In this document: positions 1-9,720 of the stretch, piece after piece
Layout of the letters: each line of letters begins with the position of its first letter
How positions within the stretch are numbered: the stretch's first letter is position 1
Origin: Psettodes erumei
Lineage: Eukaryota; Chordata; Actinopteri; Pleuronectiformes; Psettodidae
DNA: 64,000 bases
NCBI GenBank assembly: GCA_016785225.1
Contig: JAFBJZ010000918.1
Span: forward strand, 124,001 to 188,000
Direction: 5' to 3'
Translations under genes and position numbers: made by a program
Notes under the pieces: generated by a model
What the model was told of the DNA's origin: nothing
Database searches by the model: none
What the model saw: only the letters and a program-made list of their open reading frames with translations

Positions 1-298
1 TTACTTTAAAAAGTAGTTTCTCATCACGTGTCACTCATTCAAATTATTATTGCACCACAGTGTTCTACTAATCACTGAACAGTTAAAGTCATAAGCCACC
101 TTATTATTTACATTAACTTTGCCCGGCATCGTCAAAAGGTCTCTCTGAACAACTCCAAAGCCTCGACATCGACAGGTCACAACTTTTGTGATCGACGTGC
201 TAACAGTTTGGGGTGATTAGTAACCATTAACAGATACAGTGGCTTAACGTTAGCCCATGTGACTCCATGTTGCCTTACAGAAATCCAGTTCCTTACAG

Positions 299-343
299 TG
301 AAGCCTCAACATCCGGACATTAACAGGCCAAGAAAACGAAGAG
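299..343 (+). other. Possible small exon (acceptor TTACAG, donor GAG|GTAAGTG)
   Basis: The 45-nt segment is preceded by CCTTACAG and followed by GTAAGTG, a near-ideal vertebrate donor. An alternative acceptor (GCCTTACAG) would start the exon at 281. One frame is open and basic (it ends in RPRKRR), but no family is recognised and the polypyrimidine tract is short. It may be an untranslated exon or chance. Confidence 0.2.
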
Positions 344-590
344 GTAAGTGAAGGGGACAACTTCGGAATTACCTGGGGTCGTGTTTTCCTAGCTGCCGTC
401 CTCAAGCCTCTTCACCAAGCCGGCGCTTCCCGGAACACTCCGTCCGTCGAACGTGGCAAAACCAAACTGATGCATGAAGCAAACGCTTGGTGAAAAAAAA
501 GCAAGTCATAGAGCAGTACTGGGGTCAGTAGCTGGGATGTAGTTACTTATATATATTTCACTGTAACACATGTTACTGTCCTGACACTGT

Positions 591-625
591 TAATGACCAT
601 CAACAGTTAATGTCGATGGTCATTA
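591..625. repeat. Perfect 11-bp inverted repeat (hairpin)
   Basis: TAATGACCATC at 591-601 is matched exactly by its reverse complement at 615-625, with a 13-nt spacer. Pairing can continue inward by two more bases past one mismatch. The stem is too short for a microRNA precursor. It may be a paired homeodomain (TAAT) site or a decayed repeat end. Confidence 0.6.
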
Positions 626-660
626 GGTGAGTCCACGTTAGGGCCGACACTTAGGGTTGG

Positions 661-1740
661 GGGAGCATTCACTCAGACAAACTGTTGTTATTGTTTTGAA
701 AAAAGAACCCTACTCCATGTAACAATACTTATGTCCGCTCCTCATGTTCTGGGTTCCAGTGTTGGTACCACAGCAGCACAACACAAATCTGTTGAATACT
801 GATAAAGCTCAGCAGCGGACGAAGGCACAGAGCGTTCAGTTCGTCATCCAGATTGCATCTCTATTCAACCTCGCTCCAGAATATCCACAACAAAACATTT
901 CTCAGAGTGTCAGCCTCTGTTTCCATCACTGTTAGTTAAAGTGCAATAAACGTCCATGGATCCCATTACATGAAACAAAATGCCTTCACAGGTGGAGCTA
1001 TTTCATTTTTCCACTGCACTGCTAAAAGCAACATACTTGTACACACTACCACCTGTATAAAAGTGGACCGGGGCAACTGTAATGAAAAGTGCAAATAACA
1101 GCAATAATCAAGTGATATCTTCAGTGACTCTGATCAAACACACTTCATTTAAACACAAGCTCCTCCCCGAGAAGTACAAACATCTTACATTTACATTTAC
1201 AACTGCATGTTTTCAAAACTAACATTAACTCTTGCATTTATCCATATGACAGCTTCTCTGTGAGGTATAAGTGAATATTGAGGCCAAGTGAATATTAGCA
1301 ACCTGTTTTGCAAGACGAGACTCAGGGTAAAATAAACCCAGACACCTGCGCTGCGTCACGTGCACCTGTCACCTCAGACAGTGGTGGATTTTATATGTTG
1401 TTTTTTCTTTTACAGTTCACAGAAATGCTCAGAAATGGTATGAAACACATTCACCCCCGGGATGGAAACGAGTGCAAACGCGAGTGACTCCACCTGGGTG
1501 CTGTTTACATTTACCATATTCCTTCACCATCCATATTAAAATCATAAAGTAACGTGACTGTCACGTACATTCCAGGGGACAAAAATAAACCCCGGGAATC
1601 AAAGACAATTACTTCTCTAACCAGTTAAATTAACTAAATACAAAAGTGGTCGCACAATTTTTGGGTGTCCCACACCGACAGTTATCTCCCGTCTGAAGCT
1701 GTTACTATTTATCTGAACTACCTTAACTACGCACACTTAT
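661..1740. other. Unique AT-rich sequence, no gene seen
   Basis: No splice-flanked coding frame, RNA gene or recognisable mobile element was seen. An AATAAA hexamer occurs at 945-950, but nothing upstream supports a transcript end. The ORFs here are short and of unbiased composition. Confidence 0.5.
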
Positions 1741-2299
1741 GCACATGCAGGTCAACCCCCCCGCCCTCCCCCCACCCATCTTTTTCCTACACAGGTTGGG
1801 TCAGTTTACCCTGCTCTGGGGTTTTTGGTGTGGCCTGTGTTCCTGAGCCCAGCTAGCAATGGTGGAGGTGGGGGATGCTTGCCAACAACAGAGTGTGTGT
1901 GTGTGTGTGACAGACAGAGAAAGAGAGAGAAAGAGAGGGAGAGAGAGAGAAAAAGAAAGAGAGGGGGGAACATGTGGTAGTAATCTGGTTGTTTTACTGT
2001 CTGGCTCTGGTGGTGAAAGTGTTGGGCAGGGGCTATGAGCGGTCTGGATCGTGTCAGAAGCCGCCGGAGTCAGGTTACCCTGACAGACCAGACTGGGAGT
2101 GAGTACAGTGGGGGAGAAAGGGAGAAAAGAGAAGAGAGAGAGAGAGAGAGAGAGAAAGATGAGGGGTAAACAAGTGAGTGAAGGATGGGACTGGAAAGTA
2201 AGAGAGTGAGGTGGTGGACTTGCGAGAGCCAACCTTCTGACTTACTCTGTCCTCCCTCAGGACATTTTTATTAATCTCAGTGTGTGCTTGTGTGCAATG

Positions 2300-2339
<40 letters not shown>

Positions 2340-2500
2340 AACCCGGGCCAGAGGGCTCCAAAAGACGACCACTTGAACTCGCCCCAGCTGAGAAAACAAA
2401 TGGCCTTGACTCTGTCTCGCCCTTCTCTCCTCTTCTCTTCTCCTCTCCTCTCCTCATCCAATTTTCATCTTTTTTCCTCGACGATGGGCATTTAATCAAG
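1741..2500. repeat. Low-complexity block: GT, GA and CT microsatellites
   Basis: It contains (GT)n at 1893-1909, purine-rich (GA)n at about 1915-1968 and 2134-2155, (TG)n at 2302-2334, and CT/TC-rich sequence at 2420-2480. All open frames in this stretch are translations of these repeats (poly-Thr-His, poly-Cys-Val, poly-Leu-Ser) and are not genes. Confidence 0.85.
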
Positions 2501-3160
2501 TAAGGGAGCTAATCAAAGCCAGAGAAAGGCTCCTGAACCCTCAGCTATCTCCTCCCTAATCCTAAAGCTCTGCTTCTCATTTGCCATTGACCTAGAGGAC
2601 CCAACTTGTCCACTGAACCCCCGCCACGGGGACATAAGGAGGAGTTGGATTGCGGGAGAGTTTAGTGCTTCGTCAGAGGTTATGCTACGTGCGTTCCCGT
2701 GCGTGCGTGTATATAAATCCATATTCTAAGGCACGGCAAAATGAAACGTCAACAAACCTCTTCAACTGTAGTGTATAGAACAGGCGGAGGGCGAGATGAA
2801 TAGGGTTGAGGAATGAGGGAGTCGAGGGGAGACGCGAAGAGGAGCGGGAAGGAGAGGAGCGGGGAGGATGTAGGAGGCACACAGGGTCACGGGGGTTGAG
2901 GTGATAAGTCGCCTGCTGGGGAATTAATAGGGAGCAGATGGCGCTACCTTTACTTAATGTAGGGGTGTGGATACAAGGGGGGAGATTTATCAGTCTGTAT
3001 GAGAATGGAGTCCGCCGATGGCTGGCGGGCCGACTCCCCCACCTGAGGAGGATTTAGCACATTCCTGGTGCACTGTGAACTGGGAGGTGTCTGTGGAATG
3101 GCAGCGGTACGCTGTCAGAGACGGGGATTTAACAAGGTAAAAATGGGGGGGGGTGTTTTC
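2501..3160. promoter_or_regulatory. Candidate regulatory block with TATA-like motif and polypurine tract
   Basis: TATATAAA occurs at 2710-2717 within a GT-rich context. A polypurine stretch occupies about 2775-2875. From 2885 to 3145 the sequence is complex and non-repetitive, with GGAATTAATAGGG near 2920 and a GGCAGCGGTACGCTGTC partial palindrome near 3105. No gene is apparent. The conserved-element interpretation is inference from complexity only. Confidence 0.25.
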
Positions 3161-3232
3161 CTCTTTTTTTGGTATGATGAAATGAGCTTCAGGTTTCTGA
3201 GGGTTGAATTGGTTTTACTATTGTCGCTTCGA

Positions 3233-3248
3233 AAGACCCAAGGGTCTT
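3233..3248. promoter_or_regulatory. Perfect palindrome with EBF-like core
   Basis: AAGACCC-AA-GGGTCTT is a 7+2+7 perfect inverted repeat. The centre, ACCCAAGGGT, fits the CCCNNGGG core bound by Early B-cell Factor (COE) dimers, although the preferred flank is TCCC/GGGA. Binding is inference. Confidence 0.4.
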
Positions 3249-3808
3249 CTGTTCTTCTGTTAGCGGATATCGTCTTTCAGTAAAATTATACTTATCAAGG
3301 TTACCACTGGTAATCCATCTCCTGAGCTCTTCTGTTTTCCTCACTTGATAAAGTCAGGTTACGCCTCAGTCTGATAATTAAACACCTCAGAGAACTCTTT
3401 CGTCCTTCTGAGGGAACCGATTCCAAACTAAATTGGATTCTAAAGGTGTAGCACGTACAACGTAGCGTAAATAATCAACTTTTTTTTAATATGCGGGAAC
3501 TCTATCCACTAAATGTCACATCGAGAAGAACACAAGGTAACCTTTAAAAGAATATTCTGAAAGTTCAGTCGCTGATGTGAGGATTTTTTAATCTTATCCC
3601 CTAAGCACACTGCAGTTGTAGAAAATGGTTTGTCCGATTGTCGCCGCAACATCTTACTTTTGGCAACATGGCCACCTTTGAGCATAAAAAGCTTCATTCT
3701 GTGACCTGTATGACCAACTATGTAATGTCTTCCTCTACTTGACCCAGTCCCAGTTATTTCTACAGATATGGCAAAGGAACCAGAGGGAGCTGAGTGGGTC
3801 TATCACTC

Positions 3809-3826
3809 TTATCACTTTAGTGATAA
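3809..3826. promoter_or_regulatory. Paired inverted GATA sites
   Basis: TTATCACT-TT-AGTGATAA is an 8+2+8 perfect palindrome carrying two TTATC/GATAA cores in opposite orientation. Palindromic GATA pairs are known high-affinity sites bound through both GATA zinc fingers, though usually with closer spacing. Function is inferred. Confidence 0.4.
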
Positions 3827-3990
3827 TGGCTGTCACATAAAAGATGACCCGGTGAACTCCACAAATGCCACAGTGGCCCAATTAGCCACTATGCATTTCA
3901 TACAATTTGCAAAGGGCAAATGTTCCCAAGCTGTAATTATGTACTCACATTGCCCACCTTAGGTGACCTGCCAACCAGTCCTGACGTCCG

Positions 3991-4713
3991 TCTGTTGTAG
4001 AGGTCGCCATGACAGCGCTGGCAAAAACACAAAGAAAATTGAGCCGCGGGATCTATCATTGTGTCTGTAATTGGTCAAGTTGTGCTTGTTACCTAGTAGC
4101 GAATACATAATGGATAGTGCTGATTGCACTGTGAGATGGACAAGGAAATGTCACTGTGGGGGATGGATGCGGCGTTGAGTGGGCTGTTGTTGGTTGTGTT
4201 TACAGTTTAACCGCGTTGCCTCTTTCATCTGCATCTATTAGCAATGAAACGGGGGGGGGGGGGGGGGTATCATTTTGCAACCAGTTTGAGACCATGAACG
4301 CTCTTGCTTTGCTCCTGGATACGACGGTTTGCCCCCCCCCGAGCTGACCACTGCCCCTCATCCTGAGAATGATGAGCTGACGGTGTTGCAGCAGACCTGC
4401 TCTGCTTTTTTAGGCGGGCGGAGGGTGCCCTGCCACCGGGTACACGCAAACACTCTTTACCGTTGTTGCTCCGGGGGTCACTGTGACTCATTCACCACTC
4501 TACCACGGTGCTGCGGGTCCGGGGGGAATGATTGATTTGTTCTATAAACTGAGCTGTGTGTGTCAGCACGAATCCTCTTTTAAAGATGTGGTCATGAGAC
4601 GGTGAAGCTGAAGGACGCTGCACTCAGAGAGCTCCTCTGCTGAGGCGACCAATTCAGATCTCCTCGTAGCTCCACCACTGTTATCTTACACTAGCTTACA
4701 GAGCTATTCCCAT
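3991..4713. other. Unique sequence with a 17-bp G run, no gene seen
   Basis: A run of 17 G occurs at 4251-4267 and a run of C at about 4332-4340. The rest is unremarkable. The open frames crossing it have no recognisable domain. A 4620-4700 stretch may belong to decayed repeat sequence next to the foldback element. Confidence 0.4.
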
Positions 4714-5090
4714 GAAGGATTATCCTGACATTCTAGGGAAATTATGCTCGTTGGCTTTCTAGCCAAACATTTTATGACAAGACCAATACCATTCTGTACA
4801 GTAAATATGACGCTGCAGCAAGCAGCCAGTTCGCATAGCACCAAGCGGGAAATGGCTAGCCTCGCTGTGAACTAAGGCTAAAACGTTTTCCCTATATCTA
4901 CACAGATTTTGTTACCTGTAGCAGAGCCAGGCCAACTATATCCCCCCCATTTCCAGGTTTTATGCTGGCCACAGTTTCATATTTAGCGCACAGATGTGTT
5001 TGCGTTATCAGTTTTCTCATGTCGTTCTCAGCAAAAAAGAAAAAAAAAAGCGAAGGGGCGAATTTTTCCATCGAGCTGAATGATTCTTTT
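4714..5090. mobile_element. Decayed teleost foldback (long-inverted-repeat) element
   Basis: The left arm (about 4714-4870) and right arm (about 4918-5090) are imperfect reverse complements. For example, TGTACAGTAAATATGACGCTGCAG in the left arm pairs with the right arm's CTGGCCACAGTTTCATATTTAGCGCACAG. The text matches a very common fish repeat with hallmark phrases: 'remove-and-pair' arms holding CAGTAAATATGAAGCTGCAG, GGCTAGCCTCGCT and TTTTGTTACC. It is non-coding and looks like a non-autonomous foldback/MITE. I recognise the family from its sequence but cannot name it. A poly-A-like insertion (5033-5049) sits in the right arm. Confidence 0.75.
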
Positions 5091-5910
5091 GATCACCACA
5101 AAAGCGCTGGAATACCAAACCCACTTTGAGAACCCTTATCTGAGGACTGTAACACCTCCACATGCTCTAAGAGCTTGAATGATAGTCCCAGATTACAAAG
5201 AGAACAGTTCAGCGAAGTCGACACGTCTCAGTGTGCTCCAGGCTCTCCTGGTGCTGAGGTCCAGCAGTGTTCAGGAGATGCTGCTGTGAGGCAGGCCCTC
5301 CCTAATGTCTCCATTGCCTGCACCTGACCCCGGTAGCCAGCAGTGGCCAAATTTAGTTTGGAAACGTGCCACCATGGGAGAGCCGACAGGCCCATTAATC
5401 AGCGGGAGTCCCCCCCCCCACTCATCCTGCAGGTCAGAGAGGGAGCAGAGAGTGTGCGCGTGCACACACACACACACACACGCAATACGCAAGTACCTTC
5501 ATGTGCAAACACAATTCACAAATAACGTAAGCATAACACACTCTGACTAAACAAATGACAGCACCTCCTCTCCTCACCCCTACGCTACCTATCCTAAATC
5601 CTCCATCACCTCCTTTACACACACACACACACCTGGTCATGGCCCTCCATCACTCCCGGTCTGATCTAGTCTCATATCCCAGCCCTCTTCCCTCCGTCTG
5701 AGCCAGGTTTTCTGGCAGCCTGGGGCCCCGGTCGTAGGGGTTATCCACACACCGCTACCCTTGGCTGACACCCCATGCGAGGGATGAGGGGAACACACGC
5801 ACACGCACACACACACACGCACGCACCTCACAGACACAAATGCAGGCACAAACACACGCAGTGACCCTCAGGAACACAAACATGAAGATGAAAAGCACTT
5901 ACACACAGAA
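5091..5910. other. Unique block plus CA microsatellites
   Basis: The stretch 5270-5410 is complex and contains CAAATTTAGTTTGG and GGCCCATTAATCAGCGGG, making it a candidate regulatory block. (CA)n runs occur at 5463-5482, at about 5620-5633 and at about 5797-5840. Open frames across them are repeat translations. No gene is seen. Confidence 0.4.
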
Positions 5911-6780
5911 CATCTGCAAAATATGATGGATCGAAGTGGTGGATCAGAGCTGGAGATTCCATAGTTTTTGGAAGGCCAGGATGAATGTGGACTGGAAAAA
6001 AAAGACTTTGGATATATGTGGTGCAAGGCCAGCTTGAATGTGGCGTTTATTATCATGTCTGAGATGAACTCGGAGTGCTCCCGCCTCTGGGAATATGCAC
6101 AGAAATCGTCGAGGATGTCCAACTTTGTCTGAAGAAGTCCTCACATTACCTGCTTTTGAGAAGTGGAAACGCAGCGGTTCGGCTGGAAGCAGCAGCTAAT
6201 TGACTTGTAATCAGTGTTTACTATCTCGCAATTAACACTCGGAGACAATGAGACAGGAGGACGTGGCACCGGCAGAAGGCATTTATTGGGCAATGTCCCC
6301 GAGGTGTGGAAAAGATGCCAGAAAGTTACTGCAGAGAATGTGTCTGACAACTGGCGAGCATTTATATGCAGTGTCACTGGTGCACTTATCCTTTCTAATG
6401 TGGAACTCTGCAGGGAGATGAATGGTGGGATTGGGTTAGATTAATGAAGGTTACCAAAGTCCCCAGATGTTTCCGTGGTAATTAGAGGCCTTTGTTTATC
6501 AGGAAAACAAGTCACATCAAGAGCAAAGCATTCATTATAATTTTTCATAATCTTAATAATTCAAGTGTAGCTGCTTCATTTTGTTCCCAATTTATCATGC
6601 TAATGTTATGAATAAATCTACATAATTTTTTACAGCGCCTGTTGGATCGGCTAGCAACAGACTTTGATGAAGCAAAACGCTGTTTGTGCTCTCAACCTAT
6701 TGATGCAGGAAACATACGACACCTCAATAGGTTAAAGTTCAGCACGCGATAACATAAGGTAGCATGACTCAAAAGGAATG
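5911..6780. promoter_or_regulatory. Candidate homeodomain-rich regulatory block
   Basis: The sequence is complex and repeat-free, with many TAAT cores: CTAATTGACTTGTAATCAG near 6197, GCAATTAACACTCGG near 6230, TTCATTATAATTTTTCATAATC near 6530 and CTTAATAATTCAAG near 6552. This density of homeodomain cores is typical of developmental enhancers, but alignment is needed. No credible coding frame is present. Confidence 0.35.
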
Positions 6781-7535
6781 TTGCTTGCGCGGCTCCGCTG
6801 ACTTGCATTGATATTACCGATTAACACTTCTCAGCATTCGCTCTTGGAAATCCAGCTATTCCGGGACTGTTTCGTCACAGTAATTAATCCGCCTGTGCAG
6901 CAGGCAGGACGCTCGGAGCAGCATCGAAGGGTCCGTCTGACTGACATCGTCGCATTGCGCCCAACGTCCTCATCCTCACGAAACCCCTGGATGCCGCCAG
7001 GACTCCGGAGGCAGCCGTCAGAGCTTGAGCCCGAAAATAATTCACGGTCAATCTGCATTCCGGATGTTCGCGGGGTCACCTCGGCACAGCGTGGCACCAG
7101 CGCGGCCACCGACGAGTTCAGCCGGACCCGGTGCTCGCTGTATTACTTCTCGCCCCAATTGTCTTGTCAGAAATCAATTGGAGATCACGACGTGGTTTTG
7201 CAGCGGGAGGTCAGTCCTCACTACAGCGTAAATATTTCATCCCGGACTCACGTCAAGGGGCTTTTAAAGATGTGTGCTGGACCATGCTCCCCTCTTGCTG
7301 CCCTTTGAAAGTGACAGCGATTGCATTTTAGCCCACTTCAGGACCAGGTTAAATCAATTAAAATCTATTATTCATATGGCAGCGCAGTGACCCCACTGAA
7401 AGCCCCTATAATTTTCGGTATAGAGAGAAGGAAAGGAATTGGAAGTGAACTTTGGCTCTTCAAGAGAAAACAGGGAACAAGTGGGCTTGTTTTAGAACTC
7501 GGGGCTTGGAAATAAAATTGCTGCTTCAGATACGG
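6781..7535. promoter_or_regulatory. Candidate regulatory block with CCAATTG inverted repeat
   Basis: A 166-codon frame starts at 6808 on the plus strand, but its product matches no family and it is mirrored by a 92-codon frame on the opposite strand, as expected for GC-rich non-coding DNA. CCAATTG (7155-7161) and CAATTGG (7175-7181) form an inverted repeat. AAATCAATTAAAATCTATTA near 7351 is a homeodomain-type cluster. Confidence 0.35.
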
Positions 7536-8010
7536 TATGGCCGGACCAGGCCCGAGTCGCGTGCCATGGAATGGTTTTTCCGGAGATGCTATTAGCCGTT
7601 GGAGAAATGAACGCAGAGTTGCATTGCATGGGCTCTCATGATGTGCGACTCGTGTGCCTGTGCAGCAGTCATCCTGTGCTTATTTGCAAGAAAATTGGCT
7701 CCGCGTTTTGGATTGCAGATAAATACAGTCTCACTTAGGCTGGAACATATCATCTTTACCGCCGCCGAGCTTAAAAAGCCAGCCCCACAAGGTCGCTGCT
7801 AACAGCTGTAGTTGTACTCTCGGGCCCGGCGAGCCTTCACATACAGTATCGTTCGACAAAGTGCGACTCCCTTCTTCTCTTTGTGAAGAAGTGGTATAGG
7901 CTCCATATATGGCAGCGAGGCTGTTCGGCCAGATAATAAGCAGATCGGAGTCAGAGAGGGGAGAAGTCATTAAGACCTGCTCCAATGTAATCATCCCAAC
8001 GCCATCACCA
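7536..8010. promoter_or_regulatory. Candidate regulatory block with a perfect CArG box
   Basis: CCATATATGG at 7903-7912 fits CC(A/T)6GG, the serum response factor/MADS-box consensus. CTTCTTC and GAAGAAG form a 7-bp inverted repeat just upstream (about 7871-7891). The sequence is complex and has no coding frame. Regulatory function is inference. Confidence 0.35.
7903..7912. promoter_or_regulatory. CArG box CCATATATGG
   Basis: This is an exact, self-complementary match to the SRF consensus. Short motifs of this kind occur by chance, but the surrounding complex block raises interest. Confidence 0.45.
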
Positions 8011-8554
8011 TCTCTCTATCTCTGTGTTTTTTCTTTTTCTTTCTTTTTTTTTCTCGAGCGTCTCTCCCTTTTGCTCTCCTTCCCCCTTTTCAGATGAAAG
8101 GGCCTTTTCTGGCTGCATGGCGAATGAAAATGATGGAGAGGCTGATAAAAAAGAAAGAAGGCAAAAGATGAAAAGTGGTTTTGAAGTGGTTTGCCACATT
8201 AGTCGGCTTCCCCCTGCTGACCTTCCAATTTAAGCAAACAATACGTTGACTCGAGCCTTGGGTATTCACGGAGACGGGAGTGCAGCTCACAGAAAAACGG
8301 TAAAAAAAAATCAGACGCGTGGACAGAGGGAGCAGCGCATAGATAAATAAGGACTGCAGCACTGCTTTGTACTTGTTTTTTTTTTTCTTCAGAACTAGGG
8401 GGGCCTGGTTGTATCGAAACATGCCACACATTTTTATTTGGTTTGGGGGGGGGTAGTTTTGTAAGTACAGGTCAGCGTAACTTCGTTCATGTGTTGGCAT
8501 GGAGGAGAAAACCAGAACGCTTTGTTCAGCAGATGGCTAAATCAGCAGAGCGGC
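8011..8554. other. T- and G-rich low-complexity sequence, no gene seen
   Basis: Long T/C-rich (8025-8090) and T-run (8377-8390) stretches flank ordinary sequence. The overlapping frames on both strands are dominated by Phe/Ser/Leu or Lys/Glu and are composition artefacts. Confidence 0.5.
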
Positions 8555-8956
8555 GCTATTAGCTAAATGCTACCGTCGACATGCTAACCCATGTGCAGCG
8601 ATACTGTTAGCACACACACACACAGGTGTAACGCTTATTTAGCAAGTACGGTGGTTGCCTGCTCGGCTTGGCACGCCTCTTCCACATGAGAATTATAGCC
8701 TAAACGGAATGGCACGAGGTATTTGGTCATTCGCTACATTTTGTCCCGCTTGTGGCGCTAAATAAAAAAAAAAAAATCAGGGGAGCGCCAGCGTGGTTAC
8801 GATTCCGTCTATGAGGGAAAATGAACGCTTGGACATCTGTCGAAACACAGGCTGAGTGAGAACTCCAACGAGATGAAAATCCATTCATTAGGATTCATCC
8901 ACGGACATCTGTGCCAAATTTCATGGGGACCCGCTCGAGAGCTGTCGAAATGCATC
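8555..8956 (+). mobile_element. Decayed teleost interspersed repeat (GTATTTGGTCAT family)
   Basis: Several phrases in the right order match a widespread fish repeat: TTAGCTAAATGCTA and CATGCTAACCCATG (8559-8593), GAGGTATTTGGTCATT (about 8716-8731), GTGGCGCTAAAT and ATCAGGGGA (8752-8785), and ATTAGGATTCATCCAC followed by TGTGCCAAATTTCATGGGG (8887-8929). It is heavily mutated, with a small CA run inserted. It is non-coding. The family is recognised by text, not by a library search. Confidence 0.65.
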
Positions 8957-9720
8957 CAGAGCGAAGTAGGCGGGCCGCGTGGCTGACAGAACCAACGCCG
9001 CCATCCCCGGAGCAACGTCGCTAAAAGCCTTTCTGTGAACCTATGCGGCGTTTGCGTGCGCACACTGCACCTTTAAAACGCACGCCCCCGTTTAACGCGC
9101 AGGCGTCTCTCGCCACGCGCCCCCCTCCGGGGAAGCAGCAGCGGGGCGACAGCTGTAAATGGACTCGCTATCTCTTAAGATGGCGTCACACATCAGCCAA
9201 TCACGTGGTCCTCCCCCCTCTCATGTCCTCTGGCCTCAGCTGGTGCCACGGCATTATCAGAGGAGCGGAGCAGCCATTTATACAAATATACACACACCTC
9301 CCCGCCTCCTGCGTGGCTTCAGGGCCATTCAAGGAAAGTCTGGAGATGGTTTCGCCCTTTGTGCATCTCCTGAATGACGGAGGCCCGCATGGTCTGAGGC
9401 CGCCGTGGACTGGAGGGAGGCATTCTGAGCGGCTGAAATGCAATAAGGCCATCGAAACCTCTGAGGGCAGACCGCGATGCCAGCAGAAAACTGCTGCAAA
9501 ACGCACCACATCTGTTGTGGTGGCGACCAGCGTGTGAATTTCAAACCGGTGCAGGCGCAAGACGCGGCATTTCGAACGTAAGAGCGGCAGACAGGGTGCG
9601 GCGGCTCGGAAAGTCTCTCATTCACGGCCTCATTTCGCTTCAGCTCCAACCTGGGATTCTGATGCTCGCTCCGCTTAAAAGGTACGATCCACTTCCTCCA
9701 GCAGAGTAAGCGTATTGTTT
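8957..9720. promoter_or_regulatory. CpG-rich promoter-like patch (YY1, NF-Y, USF motifs)
   Basis: CpG density rises abruptly at about 8,990. At 9177-9187 AAGATGGCGTC matches the YY1 promoter motif. At 9195-9208 AGCCAATCACGTGG overlaps a perfect NF-Y CCAAT box with a USF/MITF E-box (CACGTG). This combination is typical of CpG-island promoters. Open frames on both strands (up to 164 codons) match no family. No splice donor or start codon in good context could be tied to it. Confidence 0.35.
9177..9208. promoter_or_regulatory. YY1 + CCAAT + E-box cluster
   Basis: Within 32 bp: AAGATGGCGTC (9177-9187, YY1-type), AGCCAATCA (9195-9203, exact NF-Y consensus) and CACGTG (9202-9207, bHLH-Zip). In vertebrates YY1 sites often lie just downstream of the start site, so transcription could run either way. 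It remains a candidate core promoter. Confidence 0.4.

Larger units (their letters stand above)
1..660. other. Left-edge unique sequence with weak promoter/exon signals
   Basis: No open frame of note. The stretch 240-480 is more CpG-rich than its surroundings and contains an exon-like segment on the plus strand (299-343). On the minus strand, CCCCAG|gtaatt at 373/372 could be a splice donor. This could be a short 5' exon or promoter of a gene extending beyond the window, but nothing in it translates to a known protein. A perfect 11-bp inverted repeat lies at 591-625. Confidence 0.3.
3161..3990. promoter_or_regulatory. Candidate non-coding regulatory block with EBF- and GATA-type palindromes
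   Basis: The sequence is complex and AT-leaning, without coding signs. It holds the perfect palindromes AAGACCCAAGGGTCTT (3233-3248) and TTATCACTTTAGTGATAA (3809-3826). The stretch 3820-3960 contains CCAATTAGCC, ATGCATTTCATAC and TTTGCAAAGGGCAAATG, resembling conserved enhancer sequence. A 64-codon frame at 3768-3962 crosses this block, but its codons and residues look incidental. Confidence 0.35.

Noticed and set aside
6808..7308. 166-codon plus-strand frame
   Set aside because: No recognisable domain, no splice or promoter context, mirrored by a 92-codon frame on the other strand, and it crosses enhancer-like motifs.
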